Origin: Dichomitus squalens LYAD-421 SS1
Lineage: Eukaryota; Basidiomycota; Agaricomycetes; Polyporales; Polyporaceae
Length of the DNA: 64,000 bases
Direction of reading: 5' to 3'
Assembly: GCF_000275845.1 (NCBI RefSeq)
Contig: NW_006766906.1
Coordinates: forward strand, 168,496 to 232,495
A program made the translations under genes and the position numbers. Below the pieces are notes generated by a model. It did no database searches and was not told where the DNA came from. It worked only from the letters and a program-made list of their open reading frames with translations. Numbering within the stretch: the first letter of the stretch is position 1; every line of letters begins with the position of its first letter. Below are positions 63,140-64,000 of the stretch, piece by piece.

Positions 63140-64000
63140 CTGCTAGGGCGAAAGACCATGTGTCACCAATCAGGCGCATGGTCATCGGGAAGTTTCCATT
63201 GTCGATACGGACACATACCTCTGCTGAAGAATATTATGAACAGTCACTTTGTTAGGAGGATGCTCCGGACAGCTAGTGAACGATGGTAGATTACTAGGCT
63301 GAGGCACCGCTCCTGATAAGGGTTCCCGTTGTGAGCGGTTATATACCGTTGACATGCTGCCGTCATAGTACTTCCTGATGAACGCAAGGGACATGAGAAC
63401 GCTGTCACGCATGCCAGCCGGTATCAATCTACAAAGTTGATCGGCAATGCTCCAACTTAGGCTTCGCACACATTAGGGCTAGTCAAAGATGGCGATTCGG
63501 TGGACGATTCGAGGGAACGATTCGGGAGACGATTCGAGAAGGGGGGAATCCGCGATTCTGGCAGAATCGCGTCGAATCGCCGGTGCGAGTCTGGAAGAGC
63601 ACCGCCCACCCGAATCGCGATTCTCTGCACTCGATTCCCTCAGCCCAACCTCGGATAAGCCCTCTTAAAATAGGTTATATGTCCAAATTTTATTGGGGTT
63701 TGTCTTAGCACGTCTTACGAGCGACCATGGCCCTACTGCAAGCTTGCCGCTTCTCTACTTTTATCAGAATTGCCGGTCTACAGATTCCCTCCACCTTGAA
63801 ATGTCCGATCAGACCGAAAACCCTACTTTCAGAAAGTCTGGCCGTCTCACTTGGCAACCTTCTGCTGGCTCTGGCACGAAGACCGGGAATCAAGTGCGCC
63901 GTGTGTCTTGTTGATGAAATGGATATATTTTCTCTGAGGTCCCAAGAGCTGTAACGAAGCATAGTAGGGGGAAGAGCAACGCGGCACACGGAGAGGAACC
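63140..64000. other. right edge, upstream of HET gene 3
   Basis: Contains the promoter side of HET gene 3 and the GATTC/GAATC-rich patch at 63492-63640. A plus-strand frame of about 75 codons near 63700-63954 is not recognised and may belong to a gene beyond the window. Confidence 0.4.
63492..63640. repeat. GATTC/GAATC-rich repeat patch
   Basis: In about 150 bp the word CGATTC or its complement GAATCG occurs some nine times, at irregular spacing of 6-15 bp, first mostly in one direction and then in the other. It includes the perfect 12-bp palindrome GAATCGCGATTC at 63612-63623. It could be the edge of a degenerate inverted-repeat element or a binding-site cluster. Confidence 0.6.

Noticed and set aside
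1..64000. CRISPR arrays, rRNA, tRNA or insertion sequences.
   Set aside because: None found by eye. The DNA is fungal with introns, no regular spaced repeats are present, and no tRNA-like B-box with matching arms was identified; small RNA genes could still be missed without a covariance search.

Overview
The window is nuclear DNA of a filamentous fungus, most likely an Agaricomycete and perhaps a Polyporales wood-decay species (inference from gene families and intron style, not from a search). Introns are about 50-65 nt with GTRNGY donors, CTNAY branch sites and YAG acceptors. Genes are dense, on both strands, without operons. HET-domain, BTB/POZ and degenerate kinase-like families are expanded.

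Left part (1-21 kb): GH43 arabinanase, zinc-type butanediol/sorbitol-like dehydrogenase, a BTB protein, the GPI mannosyltransferase SMP3/PIG-Z, RNA polymerase II subunit RPB9, a second BTB paralogue, a secreted or membrane-anchored amidase, a small secreted protein, a HET protein with a long internal insertion, and a Stf2/HABP4-like small protein. Middle (21-34 kb): an OCRL/INPP5B-type inositol polyphosphate 5-phosphatase whose 5' end is unresolved, an 88-residue protein that is little more than a Zn2Cys6 cluster, an arrestin-like protein, and cyclophilin-40. From 35 to 46.5 kb lie four paralogous kinase-like genes (three on the minus strand, one on the plus) that share an intron position but have all lost the catalytic-loop aspartate. 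Right part (47.8-64 kb): MIC10, a 67-residue single-helix protein found only by splicing two short exons, the UV-damage endonuclease UVE1, a heme-thiolate peroxidase, a very large HET protein, an F-box/WD40 fusion, a third HET protein, and a GATTC/GAATC-rich repeat at the right edge.

The most striking pattern is a concentration of micro-exons, several lying exactly on catalytic or metal-binding motifs: two consecutive 8-nt exons encode the zinc site of the dehydrogenase, a 4-nt exon completes the WLGDLNYR motif of the 5-phosphatase, an 11-nt exon lies in the GH43 gene, 13- and 22-nt exons lie in MIC10, and a 27-nt exon in UVE1 carries Asp-Tyr-His-His. RPB9 has only its ATG in the first coding exon. 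Each was found by requiring canonical splice sites and restoration of a family motif; none has transcript support here.

The genes do not form one pathway. The region mixes housekeeping genes (RPB9, MIC10, SMP3, UVE1, CPR6/PPID, the 5-phosphatase) with fast-evolving accessory families (HET, BTB, degenerate kinases, F-box/WD40). All coordinates of spliced genes run from start codon to stop codon and include introns.
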